DNA of 16,487 nt from JdFR-22 sp046537735. GTDB taxonomy: Archaea; Halobacteriota; Archaeoglobi; Archaeoglobales; Archaeoglobaceae. The notes beneath the pieces were generated by a model. The model worked only from the letters and a program-made list of their open reading frames with translations. It was not told the origin of the DNA and made no database searches. The translations under genes were made by a program, and so were the position numbers. This document shows, one piece after another, positions 7,696 through 15,533 of this stretch (position 1 is the stretch's first letter; each line of letters starts with the position of its first letter). The stretch is taken from the NCBI GenBank assembly GCA_046537735.1, contig JBKHKH010000030.1, positions 1 through 16,487 on the forward strand, in the 5' to 3' direction.

Positions 7696-8856
7696 ATGAT
7701 GGGGACTTCTTCCTTGAAGACATGGTCACATTCTGCTTCTTCCACTTTTACACCACTCTTAAGGTATATCTACTTCTGGGATAAACCCACACGTGTGAAT
7801 GCCTCAACACTCCAGCACCTCGTGAGAGATTGTAGATTTGATATTTGCCAGGATAGCTTTAATCCATATAACTACGTTTATCCTGCTAAAGGCGGTAATA
7901 GGTGTATCAGATTATTCAAGATTTTGTTATCCAGTAACTGCCGATTTGATTGCTCTTACTGTCCCAATGGACGTTGCAGAGGGAGGTCGATCACTCCAGA
8001 AGAGTTGGCAAAGGCTTTCTTCATGCTGAGGGGAAAGGGTAAGGTAAAGGGGGCTTTTATCAGCTCCGCTATTGATGGTGACTCCCAAAAAGTTATGGAC
8101 GACATCTTGAGGGCTGGAGAGCTAATCAGGGAGAGGTTCAAGGGTTATCTCCACCTGAAGATCATGCCGGGAGCGAATAAGGATCAGATCAGGAGGGCTC
8201 TGGAGCTGGCAAGCAGGGTGAGCATCAATGCGGAGACCACCTCCAACTCCCGGATGAGAGAGCTAAGCTCGGTTAAGGATTTGAACAACGACATAATGCG
8301 AAGAGAGAGGTGGATATGGAAAGAGGTCAAGAAATGGAACCGGGGTGCCGAGGATGTCGGGCGAGAAAGCCAAGTTAAAGGCCAAATGAAAAGCCATACC
8401 ACGCAGTTGATAGCTGGAGTAGGAGAGAGTGATGAAGAAGTTATCGATGCCATGGAAACCCATTACCGTAAATTCGAGGTGGCCAGAATGTATATGTCCC
8501 CTTTCAGACCCGTTGAGGATACGCCCATGGTGGGAAAGGAACCTGAGGACAAGAAAAGGGTCGCTAACCTTTATCGGGCTGATGCGCTGGTCAGGATCTA
8601 CGGATATGACATCAAGCACTTGAAAGAGATCCTGGAAGAAGGAACCCTACCTCACAGGGACCCCAAAGAGCTGATCGCCCAGCGTTTATGTGAATCACAA
8701 AAGCTGGAGCCCATACAGATACCCGGTGTCGGTAAAAAGGGTGCTGAGCTGCTGGAGGAAGGGTACACCTTTGACGACTTGAAGAAGATGGGCTATAGTA
8801 TGAGGAAAGCTGCACCCTATCTGCCATCGCAATCCAGGTTGAACGAGTTTGTTTGA
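7696..8856 (+). CDS. radical SAM protein with C-terminal helix-hairpin-helix (COG4277-like)
   Basis: The product has 386 residues. The radical SAM cluster site is Cys82, Cys86 and Cys89 (CxxxCxxC in SSNCRFDCSYCPNGRC), preceded by RLFKILLSS. It is followed by GAFISSAIDGDS at 119-130 and YLHLKIMPGA at 151-160, then SRVSINAET at 173-181. This order matches a family of predicted DNA-linked radical SAM proteins. A helix-hairpin-helix around IPGVGKKGAELLEEG (342-356) would bind DNA. In bacteria relatives often neighbour a uracil-DNA-glycosylase-like gene, giving the label 'putative DNA modification/repair', but no substrate is known and no such partner is in this window. The start is uncertain: ATG 7696 and ATG 7699 have only a weak AAAGAAG upstream, and the first 40 or so residues look poorly conserved. 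It converges with the broken nucleotidyltransferase. Confidence 0.82.
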   Translation: MMGTSSLKTWSHSASSTFTPLLRYIYFWDKPTRVNASTLQHLVRDCRFDICQDSFNPYNYVYPAKGGNRCIRLFKILLSSNCRFDCSYCPNGRCRGRSITPEELAKAFFMLRGKGKVKGAFISSAIDGDSQKVMDDILRAGELIRERFKGYLHLKIMPGANKDQIRRALELASRVSINAETTSNSRMRELSSVKDLNNDIMRRERWIWKEVKKWNRGAEDVGRESQVKGQMKSHTTQLIAGVGESDEEVIDAMETHYRKFEVARMYMSPFRPVEDTPMVGKEPEDKKRVANLYRADALVRIYGYDIKHLKEILEEGTLPHRDPKELIAQRLCESQKLEPIQIPGVGKKGAELLEEGYTFDDLKKMGYSMRKAAPYLPSQSRLNEFV

Positions 8857-8858
8857 GT

Positions 8859-9131
8859 TCAATCACTTGTCATAAAAGCTTCTGTGAAGAAGTTTGCTGG
8901 GAAGATCACCGAGAACTTTTTTCCTGAACTCAAATCTCTCCCTTTCAGAACCCTCATAGTAAAGCAGAGGTCCACATCGGATTCTGCTCGTTGTGAACCC
9001 TCAGCTACTGATCCATAAAGGACAATGAACTTGATCCTGTCTCCACCCATTTTCAGGATATGGTCGATTTTCTCCAGATCCTCCATGAATTTCAATTGAC
9101 GGTAAAAATTTAATCTTTTCATATTTGCCAT
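8859..9131 (-). pseudogene. MNT-type nucleotidyltransferase, frameshifted and truncated
   Basis: The open frame encodes 90 residues; the likely start is ATG 9120-9122 (MKRLNFYRQLKF). The core IKFIVLYGSVAEGSQRAESD and the following VDLC give the GSx(3)G...SDxDL nucleotidyltransferase signature of MNT proteins, the antitoxin-like partners of HEPN toxins. After VDLC the frame reads unlike the family, whereas the next frame reads YEGSERERFEFRKKVLGDLP, which does match. A single lost base near 8958-8966 restores the reading DLCLYYEGSE. Even corrected, the protein stops at 8863 after LLHRSFYDK, short of the usual family length (about 130 or more residues). It is therefore best read as a decaying remnant, although a sequencing error could explain the frameshift alone. 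No HEPN partner is adjacent. It ends 3 bp from the stop of the convergent radical SAM gene. Confidence 0.75.
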
Positions 9132-9210
9132 CTCTGGAGTTGATAGGTTCTTGGCAAAAAATTAATCAGAGAATGCTAACAGGGCATCATCCAGAAGTGA
9201 TTGATCTTTC

Positions 9211-9240
9211 AAATAAATAAAAAAGAAAAAAAGAAGAATT
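9211..9240 (-). terminator. T-rich terminator after the secreted protease gene
   Basis: Just after the stop at 9247 the minus strand reads TTCTTCTTTTTTTCTTTTTT followed by ATTTATTT. This is the clearest poly-T archaeal terminator in the window; no stable hairpin is needed or seen. Confidence 0.6.
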
Positions 9241-9246
9241 TAACAG

Positions 9247-12200
9247 TCACGTATAGACCTCGCTTATGTTCAGATTTATCTCTTCAACCACATTTGTTGC
9301 ATCCGAATATGTTGAACGGTTCTCTTTGGTGACCGGCAGTTCCAGTGTATTTTGTGCGTATATTACTGCATCCCGAACGTTCTCAAGTCCCAATCGGTCT
9401 GCAATATCTGATTCTATCATTGTACCAGCGTTGATTTCCCGGTAGGCAAGATTGTAATACACTGTGAGAAGTTGCATCTTCAGGATCTTTGGCTGGTTAC
9501 CGCCCGGAGATAATGCATCCCCCATCTCGGAATAGGATAGCTGTCCGTCTCCATTTGTATCGTATCTGTCGTCGGTCGCCTGTATCATTGCCAGGATCTC
9601 ATCAGTCCATGTATCCTCATGGTTCCTAACAAAACCCATTGATACCGGCTCCTGCCCTGCTGGTATTTCAGTAATGTTAGTGGTCGTATTTGCGAGTACT
9701 TCAGGGTAGGTGTTCCCGTTGGCATCCGTAAAGTTGAGAACAGCATTATTGGTAATGGTCTCGTTGGGTAGAACTATCAGGCTCGGTCTGGCAGTATACT
9801 CAATTGTATGGGTACCATTTGGTGAAACGGTACCGAGATACCAGGATAGGGTTGTTGTCCCATCTGCATTATACTCTACAATGTCCGGATGTGGTCCTAC
9901 CCCCTTATCGAGTGCCATACTGTAATAGACATTTGCTGGTAGTGTATCGGTCAAGGTGACATTCTCAGCTTCGGCAGTACCGGTGTTCTCGTATGTGATA
10001 TTGTAATATATTGCTTCTCCTGCATTTACAGTATAGTTAGCGCTCTTGTTCAACTCCATTTCTGGGTAAAGTATCTCTGTGGCCTGACTGTCCAAAACTG
10101 AGGCAACAGGATTACCAAGTATGTTCTGACCGTTTACTGTCACGTTGTTGGTCACTGAACTACTTGCAGGCGGGTAATCTATCGTTCCGTTGATGGTCAG
10201 TACTTCTGAAACTCCTGCAGGGATGAGATCTACGTTCCACACCAGTTTCCTGCTTCCATCCGGGCTTACGGTATTCACATCTGGAGCTATACTCGAGCTG
10301 TCGTATGTAATACCTGCTGGCCAGCTATCGCTCATAATAACGTTCCTTGCTGGTCCAGATCCGGTGTTGGTCACGTTTACGGTATAGGTTACGGTATCCC
10401 CTGGAATACCCGACCCAGTCCCTGATTTGTTGACTGAAAGCGATGCGTTGCCGTATAGAGCAATTGCGTTGACCCTCATATCTTCTGTATTGTCCTCGCC
10501 CTCATGGAACATGTGGATGTTGTCATCAACATGGGGGGAGCTGCGCCAGTTGTAGCGAATATTGGCCCAATCATTGTAACCATCCAAAACCTCGTTCGAC
10601 GGAGAACCTCCGCATGAGAAGGCTGCCAGGTTGTTGATATTGTTGTTGGTGACGTTGGCACCTGATTCTCCACCTATGCCATCATTATCCCAGTCAATGG
10701 GAACGTTTCCGGCGGTGTTCGCATTGGGACCAATGGCTACCCCTCCAGCAGAAAATATCATCTGGTCATTTCCATCTCCAAGAGTGTTAGCTTCATTCAG
10801 GTTGGATTCGTCCAGAGACGGCAAAGCTTGACCTGAGTAGTCCAGTCTGAATCCGGGCGCGATGCCCGTTAGAGAGTGGGCGTAGCTCATGATGCTGAAG
10901 TAGTTGGGCTTGCAGTTGGGAGTGTTCACATCTCCTCCGTGTCTCAGTCCCAGGTTGTGCCCGAGCTCGTGCATGAAGGTTGCGGCCTGCACCACCTGAC
11001 CATTGTTGCCACCTCCAACCCAGAAGTCATTGCCCCATATCTCTGCTCTTCCAGCACCCTCATGTTTGAACAGAGCGTAATGGAATACGCGAGAACGCTC
11101 CGAAGCGAAATTCGCCGCCTTGACTGCTTCAAAGCTGTTAACGGCAAAGAAATCAACATTTGTAGTCTCTGCAATGGCCCCTCCGCCACCCATAGCCCCA
11201 AGATCCAGATGAAGATTGATCCCCGTTGTACCATCCGGGTTATCCACTGGAGCGTTGGCAAAGGCAGTTATGACCTCATCCAGATTGGTGCCCGTGGGAG
11301 CTGAACCAGCGACTGCAACAGGTGCATGGTCATGTCCTCCAGGACCGGGAACGGCCATCCAGTCCACCTCAACGTAGATATCCTTGTGGTTCACATCCGG
11401 CCTGTTCGCTTCCGGAAAAGCACTAAAGTTCAGGTCCCCTTCATCCAGAACACCGTTATCGTTCATGTCCACATATCCGTTGGTTTCCCAATGGTCCAGC
11501 AATCCATCACCGTCAGTATCCGATTGAACTTCTACCATTCTCCCGTATACATCCTGGGAGAGTAAGCGATCATCATCGACAGCTGAGCGGGCGTCACGCC
11601 AGGCGATGAGCACTTCGCTGGTGGCACTCACTCCAGCTCCCGGACCTACAATTGTAGAACCATAGATAGCCACAGATGGTCCTTTGTTCTCTGTGGTATC
11701 TGTAGCTACTTGCTCCTTAACTCCTACTGGGACTCCCGTAACGTTCAGCTTTACGAATTCCACGTTATTCCTGTTACCGATACTGGGTCCCGTGGTGAGT
11801 GGGATGACGTAGCTTCCGGTATCCTTGTTGATCGCGGGCTCATTGAACTCTTCCTGAGCTCCTGTCACTGCCACATCGATGACCCCACCTGTCAGCGCAC
11901 CTGCTGGAGATACCCGCTGAGCATAGACATTTGAAGGTGAGAAGACGTTTGAGGCATAATTCCAGATGACCAGGTACTCCTGGGCCTCAGGGTGATATAT
12001 AACCCCAGGAGCGTATTCCGCTCCACTCTGGCTGGATATCTGGAAGCTCGTTCCCACCGTATTTCCATCAGTATCTACGAAACGCCCCCAGATGTCGCTC
12101 TCATTGTCAGACGGGATACCCTTATCATCGGTCCACACCACCAGGTAGTGGTCGTTGACCGGGTCGAAAGCAACAGAAGGTGCTGAACCCTCTGGGGTCG

Positions 12201-12912
12201 TAGATATCAGGAAGTTACTACCTATCAGGTCTCCTGGACTAGCCGTCATGGAAGTAGTTGCTCCCCAGATAATCTGTCCGTAAATATCTGAGCCAGAACC
12301 AGTATCTCTTTCCCATACCACTAGGAACCTCCCGTTTCCAGTATGTACGCTTCCCCCGCTAATGACCTGTATCTGCCCGTAGCTGAGCGCTGGGAACAAT
12401 TCCTGGTCACCAGTACTTGCTATCTTGAAGTTTGAGCCCTGTTTGGTGTTTCCGGCAGGTGATATCAATTGCCCCCAGATATCATTACTGCCGGAACGAT
12501 CATCCATCCAGACAACCAGGCTCATCTGCTGTGCAGGAATGAGAGTGTTATCAATATGGGCGACCTGGGGGAAATCTTTGCTATCCCCACCCTCTGATAT
12601 CAAAAAGTCTCCTCCTGCCAAACTGTTGTCCAGATTTACGAGCTGCCCTCGAATTTCATCATTTCCTGAGTGGGTTTCCATCCCACTGGAAACGCTGTGA
12701 CCTGGGTGTTCGCTCCACACCACCAGGAACTGGCCTGTTGCGGCATGCCATGTTCCATCGAGGGTTCTCATTTGCCTTTCTGAGTCCTCTGATACTACAA
12801 ATTCCGGTCCGAGGACAGCGCACACGCTGCTCAAAGACCAAAGAATTACTGAAACTACAAAGAGTACTCTAATAGTTTTCATAAAATACTTCGATCCACC
12901 ACGCCTTACCAT
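9247..12912 (-). CDS. secreted multidomain protein: 7 propeller-like repeats, metzincin protease, two DUF11-like domains, EF-hand
   Basis: The product has 1221 residues. A basic N-terminus and hydrophobic segment (14-34) form a signal peptide. Residues 50-465 hold seven repeats of about 60 residues with a core like FLVVWxxxx..DIWGQ, with Trp66, 135, 200, 260, 317 and 438 plus one degenerate unit near 368, suggesting a seven-bladed beta-propeller. Calcium-loop motifs follow at 465-476 (DTDGDGLLDHWE) and 482-493. The catalytic domain has HELGHNLGLRH at 648-658 (zinc His648/652/658, Glu649) and a Met-turn SIMSY with Met675, a metzincin signature. DUF11-like beta domains span about 823-940 and 950-1083. 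An EF-hand/dockerin-like loop lies at 1118-1129 (DTNGDGQLSYSE). No C-terminal membrane anchor or PGF-type sorting tail is seen, so release outside the cell is likely. The ATG at 12912 has AAGGAGG four bases upstream; the internal ATG (residue 11) has none. The target is unknown. Confidence 0.85.
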   Translation of the reverse strand: MVRRGGSKYFMKTIRVLFVVSVILWSLSSVCAVLGPEFVVSEDSERQMRTLDGTWHAATGQFLVVWSEHPGHSVSSGMETHSGNDEIRGQLVNLDNSLAGGDFLISEGGDSKDFPQVAHIDNTLIPAQQMSLVVWMDDRSGSNDIWGQLISPAGNTKQGSNFKIASTGDQELFPALSYGQIQVISGGSVHTGNGRFLVVWERDTGSGSDIYGQIIWGATTSMTASPGDLIGSNFLISTTPEGSAPSVAFDPVNDHYLVVWTDDKGIPSDNESDIWGRFVDTDGNTVGTSFQISSQSGAEYAPGVIYHPEAQEYLVIWNYASNVFSPSNVYAQRVSPAGALTGGVIDVAVTGAQEEFNEPAINKDTGSYVIPLTTGPSIGNRNNVEFVKLNVTGVPVGVKEQVATDTTENKGPSVAIYGSTIVGPGAGVSATSEVLIAWRDARSAVDDDRLLSQDVYGRMVEVQSDTDGDGLLDHWETNGYVDMNDNGVLDEGDLNFSAFPEANRPDVNHKDIYVEVDWMAVPGPGGHDHAPVAVAGSAPTGTNLDEVITAFANAPVDNPDGTTGINLHLDLGAMGGGGAIAETTNVDFFAVNSFEAVKAANFASERSRVFHYALFKHEGAGRAEIWGNDFWVGGGNNGQVVQAATFMHELGHNLGLRHGGDVNTPNCKPNYFSIMSYAHSLTGIAPGFRLDYSGQALPSLDESNLNEANTLGDGNDQMIFSAGGVAIGPNANTAGNVPIDWDNDGIGGESGANVTNNNINNLAAFSCGGSPSNEVLDGYNDWANIRYNWRSSPHVDDNIHMFHEGEDNTEDMRVNAIALYGNASLSVNKSGTGSGIPGDTVTYTVNVTNTGSGPARNVIMSDSWPAGITYDSSSIAPDVNTVSPDGSRKLVWNVDLIPAGVSEVLTINGTIDYPPASSSVTNNVTVNGQNILGNPVASVLDSQATEILYPEMELNKSANYTVNAGEAIYYNITYENTGTAEAENVTLTDTLPANVYYSMALDKGVGPHPDIVEYNADGTTTLSWYLGTVSPNGTHTIEYTARPSLIVLPNETITNNAVLNFTDANGNTYPEVLANTTTNITEIPAGQEPVSMGFVRNHEDTWTDEILAMIQATDDRYDTNGDGQLSYSEMGDALSPGGNQPKILKMQLLTVYYNLAYREINAGTMIESDIADRLGLENVRDAVIYAQNTLELPVTKENRSTYSDATNVVEEINLNISEVYT

Positions 12913-12916
12913 AATC

Positions 12917-12923
12917 CCTCCTT
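12917..12923 (-). promoter_or_regulatory. strong ribosome binding site of the secreted protein gene
   Basis: The minus strand reads AAGGAGGGATTATG. This full-strength site decides the upstream start (12912) over the internal ATG at residue 11, which otherwise looks like a typical signal-peptide start. Confidence 0.75.
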
Positions 12924-12995
12924 AAATTAACCGCTTTTTCAGGTCTGCACGATTGTACAAAAAATAGTCCTGTATCGCTGGATAGTAATGTCAAG

Positions 12996-13003
12996 TATAA
13001 AAC
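12996..13003 (-). promoter_or_regulatory. candidate TATA box of the secreted protein gene
   Basis: The minus strand reads GGTTTTATACTTGAC. TSS spacing of about 25 nt would give a leader near 60 nt that contains the ribosome binding site. A second A/T-rich candidate lies near 13011-13020, so the choice is tentative. Confidence 0.4.
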
Positions 13004-13293
13004 CACTTTGTATAAATTTTTATTATTTATTATGAACTTATTAAATATTAAATTGAAGTTGTTGGTAGAGTCTCTTAAAGCAGGCTTAAGGTGTACGTTG
13101 GCATTTTTCGGGTGAGTTCCACGTAAACTTAACTTTTGAAATATCAGTAGTTCATCGAGCTCTCGAGTCCGACTTTCCTCTTTAATTGTCCAGCTATACT
13201 TGAAGAGGTAAATTAAAATATCACATTTTCCAGCTAAGGATAGACCAAGAGCAAATTGCTTGACAAGACTTTGGTAGTTGATTAATTGGTAAC
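13004..13293. other. A/T-rich intergenic region upstream of two divergent genes
   Basis: No gene is supported here. It holds the upstream regions of the secreted protease gene (-) and the dehydrogenase gene (+). A plus-strand AATTAAAATATC near 13211-13222 is a possible TATA box for the dehydrogenase (leader about 60 nt). CCTCTT (13177-13182) and AAGAGG (13203-13208) form only a weak 6 bp inverted repeat. No tRNA, CRISPR repeat or insertion-sequence end was recognised. Confidence 0.4.
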
Positions 13294-13300
13294 GGGTGAT
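13294..13300 (+). promoter_or_regulatory. ribosome binding site deciding a TTG start
   Basis: The sequence GGGTGATAATTTG places GGTGAT three bases before TTG 13304, the same spacing as in the pyrG site (GGTGATCACATG). It supports TTG 13304 as the start rather than the upstream TTG 13286, which has no such site. Confidence 0.65.
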
Positions 13301-13303
13301 AAT

Positions 13304-14437
13304 TTGAAGAGATACAGGATAGCGGTGATACCGGGAGATGGTATAGGCCCGGAGATAATTGATGAGGGTAAGAAGGTACTTGACGCTGTGAGTGAGAAGG
13401 AGAACTTTGAGATCGAGTGGGTAGAGTATCCTTTTGGTGCTGACCATTATCTGGAGACCAATGAGCTCCTCAACGAGGACAGCCTCAAGGAAATGGAGAA
13501 GATGGACTCCATATATCTGGGAGCTCTCGGAGATCCAAGACTGGAGCCCGGTGTCCTGGAGAAGGGCATACTTTTGGCTTTAAGATTTCATTTTGACCAG
13601 TACATCAATCTTAGACCGATTAAGTTGCTGGAAGGAGTGAATTGCCCCCTGAAGGATAAGACAGCAAAGGATGTGGACTTTGTAGTGGTAAGGGAGAACA
13701 CTGAAGACTTCTACGTTGGTATCGGGAACAGAGTAAAGGAAGGAACTGCGAGACAGGAGCTGGAGGTCCTGAGAAGTATATACAATGTAAAATTTGGTCT
13801 GGATATCGAACTGGAGGGAAGCGAGATAGCCTATCAGATCGGAGTTCTCAGTCAGAAGGGCTCTGAAAGGGCTATAAGATACGCCTTCGAGCTTGCCAAG
13901 AGGAGAGGAGATAATAAGGTGACTGCAGTGGATAAGGCCAATGTCCTGAGCTACGTTTACAACTTCTGGAGGAGCATTGTAGAGGAAGTGAGCAAAGAAT
14001 ACCCCGGGATCGACCACGAGTTCAATTACGTTGACGCCATAACCATGTGGATGGTCAAGGACCCCAACTGGTATCAGACCATAGTCACCCCCAATATGTT
14101 CGGAGACATCATCACCGACCTGGGTGCCATGATCCAGGGTGGTCTGGGATTTGCTCCCGGAGGGAATATCAACCCGGATGGAGTGTCCATGTTCGAGCCC
14201 ATCCATGGTTCCGCACCCAAGTACAAGGGCATGAATACTGCAAACCCCATAGCCACCATATGGGCTGGAGGACTGCTACTGGACGAGATCGGGGAAGTAA
14301 AGGCTGGCGCCGATGTCGTAAAGGCCATAGAAGAAGTGGTGAGAAAAGGAGAAGTCAGGACCAGAGATCTGGGCGGCAGCGCCAAAACATCTCAGATGGG
14401 AGACGCCATAGCCAGAGAAATCAAAAACCTGGACTAA
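13304..14437 (+). CDS. isopropylmalate/isocitrate-family dehydrogenase (IPM, D-malate or tartrate type)
   Basis: This is a beta-decarboxylating dehydrogenase of 377 residues from TTG 13304. It has the family N-terminus AVIPGDGIGPE (7-17), substrate arginines Arg94, Arg104 and Arg130, catalytic Tyr137 and Lys211 (VDKANV), metal aspartates Asp244, Asp268 and Asp272 (MFGDIITD), and the cofactor loop HGSAPKYKG at 301-309. The specificity helix LLALRFHFDQYINLRP (90-105) combines an isopropylmalate-like LLxLR with the FDQYxNLRP seen in D-malate and tartrate dehydrogenases. Cofactor signals are also mixed: Lys-Tyr at 306-307 resembles NADP enzymes, whereas TRDLGG at 353-358 resembles NAD enzymes. 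It could be leucine-pathway LeuB, a homoisocitrate/threo-isocitrate enzyme or a malate enzyme; no leu or coenzyme B genes are adjacent. It is a paralogue of the icd product encoded about 9 kb away. Confidence 0.88.
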   Translation: MKRYRIAVIPGDGIGPEIIDEGKKVLDAVSEKENFEIEWVEYPFGADHYLETNELLNEDSLKEMEKMDSIYLGALGDPRLEPGVLEKGILLALRFHFDQYINLRPIKLLEGVNCPLKDKTAKDVDFVVVRENTEDFYVGIGNRVKEGTARQELEVLRSIYNVKFGLDIELEGSEIAYQIGVLSQKGSERAIRYAFELAKRRGDNKVTAVDKANVLSYVYNFWRSIVEEVSKEYPGIDHEFNYVDAITMWMVKDPNWYQTIVTPNMFGDIITDLGAMIQGGLGFAPGGNINPDGVSMFEPIHGSAPKYKGMNTANPIATIWAGGLLLDEIGEVKAGADVVKAIEEVVRKGEVRTRDLGGSAKTSQMGDAIAREIKNLD

Positions 14438-14482
14438 AACAGGTAATTATATAGTTAGAATCGGATTGATCGGTTAATCAGG

Positions 14483-15478
14483 TTATTTGAATTCACCGAA
14501 GTTGGCGATTATGTTGGGAATGGTCTGGCAGTCGGACCAGCACCTGGCACATTTTTTGGTGTTCTCCCTTATCTTTTTACCTCTGTCGCCGGTCCACAAT
14601 TGAGAGAGTTCTCCATTACCCTCGCCTTCTCTGTAGAGACAGGGATGAAATTTCCCTTGTGGGTCAATGAACACGGAGTTAACGAATGCAAAGCAGTTGA
14701 CGGTCACATCGCTGGCGATATTTTCCTGGAAGTAGTTTCCCCCCACTTTTTTCACTATGGGCCTTATTTCGTCCTTGAGACCGTTCGCCTTCAAGTCCAC
14801 GTTCCTGTACAGCTTATCGATGTGCATAACCCTGAAACCCACATAAGTACTCCTCTCTCTGGCGAACTCAACTACCTTGGGGAGGTCTCTATAGTTCCAG
14901 GGTGTTATGGTAAAGCTGAACCTGTAAAGGACTTTTTTGGATTGTTTGAGCTCCTCCAGATAGTCTATGGTCTTCATTACTTCCTCATAGCACTCTTTAC
15001 CCCGCACGTAGTTATGGGTCTCTCCGATACCGTCTAAAGCAACAGAGAATATGAGATCATCCCTCACATCCAGACAAGAATCAACTACTTTTTTGATCCT
15101 CTTAAATGGGTATCCGTTGGTGTTGATGGCTATTTTAGCTTCAGGAGCCAGCGTGGATATAATCTCAATTATCTGGGGCAGCTGTGTGTGTAGGGTGGGC
15201 TCCCCACCGGTTATCTTTATCAGCTTGGTCTTTCTGAAGAGCTCATCAGAAAAGATCTTTTCGACCTTCTCTACAGGTATTTCCACATCACTTTTCTCTT
15301 TCCAGATGTTGCACATCCTACACGCTGAGTTACACTTCCAGGTTATGGCAAAATTGACGATGTGAGGGTAATTACCTTTTGAAAAACCCCTTAAAGCCTT
15401 TAACCTAACTGAATTTAATTTGCTGCAGGGCAAAAAGGAATACTCTCCGTACTTTATCCACTTCTGTTCATTATACAT
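14483..15478 (-). CDS. radical SAM protein with SPASM-like C-terminus
   Basis: The product has 331 residues. The cluster site is Cys49, Cys53 and Cys56 (TWKCNSACRMCNIWK); the SAM-binding GGEP is at 91-94 (KITGGEPTLH), and INTNGYPF (118-125) and SVALDG (145-150) continue the radical SAM barrel. The C-terminal part has Cys262, Cys280, Cys310, Cys313 and Cys317 around VFIDPQGKFHPCLY and CARCWSDC, which looks like a SPASM or twitch domain binding one more iron-sulfur cluster. Such proteins often modify peptides or mature enzymes, but no precursor peptide is obvious and the substrate cannot be named. The ATG at 15478 has no ribosome binding site; 56 nt upstream is a strong GGAGGTGAT and a 20-codon mini-ORF overlapping this start. 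The next gene, MEMO-like, is divergent. This is not the radical SAM member of the AmmeMemoRadiSam set. Confidence 0.83.
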   Translation of the reverse strand: MYNEQKWIKYGEYSFLPCSKLNSVRLKALRGFSKGNYPHIVNFAITWKCNSACRMCNIWKEKSDVEIPVEKVEKIFSDELFRKTKLIKITGGEPTLHTQLPQIIEIISTLAPEAKIAINTNGYPFKRIKKVVDSCLDVRDDLIFSVALDGIGETHNYVRGKECYEEVMKTIDYLEELKQSKKVLYRFSFTITPWNYRDLPKVVEFARERSTYVGFRVMHIDKLYRNVDLKANGLKDEIRPIVKKVGGNYFQENIASDVTVNCFAFVNSVFIDPQGKFHPCLYREGEGNGELSQLWTGDRGKKIRENTKKCARCWSDCQTIPNIIANFGEFK

Positions 15479-15533
15479 TTTTAGTAACTAATAATTTTGG
15501 TGTCAATTTACTTAAATTTATCTTGGCACTCAT
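15471..15533 (-). other. 20-codon mini-ORF overlapping the radical SAM start
   Basis: The minus-strand ATG at 15531-15533 opens MSAKINLSKLTPKLLVTKNV and stops at 15471-15473, overlapping the first 8 nt of the radical SAM gene. GGAGGTG runs directly into the ATG, an unusually short spacing. It may be a leader peptide, the true N-terminus separated by an indel in the A-run at 15478-15482, or chance. Confidence 0.3.

Noticed and set aside
9247..9400. C-terminal archaeosortase (PGF-CTERM) or membrane anchor on the secreted protein
   Set aside because: The last 80 residues are polar, with no PGF motif, hydrophobic helix or basic tail.
12795..12830. Lipoprotein cleavage site at Cys31 in the secreted protein
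   Set aside because: The residues before the cysteine (LSSVC) do not fit the lipobox pattern, so ordinary signal peptide cleavage is more likely.
12613..12912. Start of the secreted protein at the internal ATG (residue 11)
   Set aside because: It would give a textbook signal peptide, but only the upstream ATG has an AAGGAGG site at the right distance.
13177..13208. CCTCTT / AAGAGG inverted repeat as a terminator or operator
   Set aside because: Only 6 bp of stem with a 20 nt loop and no T tract; expected by chance in such sequence.
12869..13447. A 192-codon minus-strand open frame across the intergenic region
   Set aside because: It overlaps the strong ribosome binding site and start of the secreted protein and is antisense to the dehydrogenase N-terminus. 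Its product is low-complexity, Leu/Tyr/Ile-rich and matches no family I recognise.
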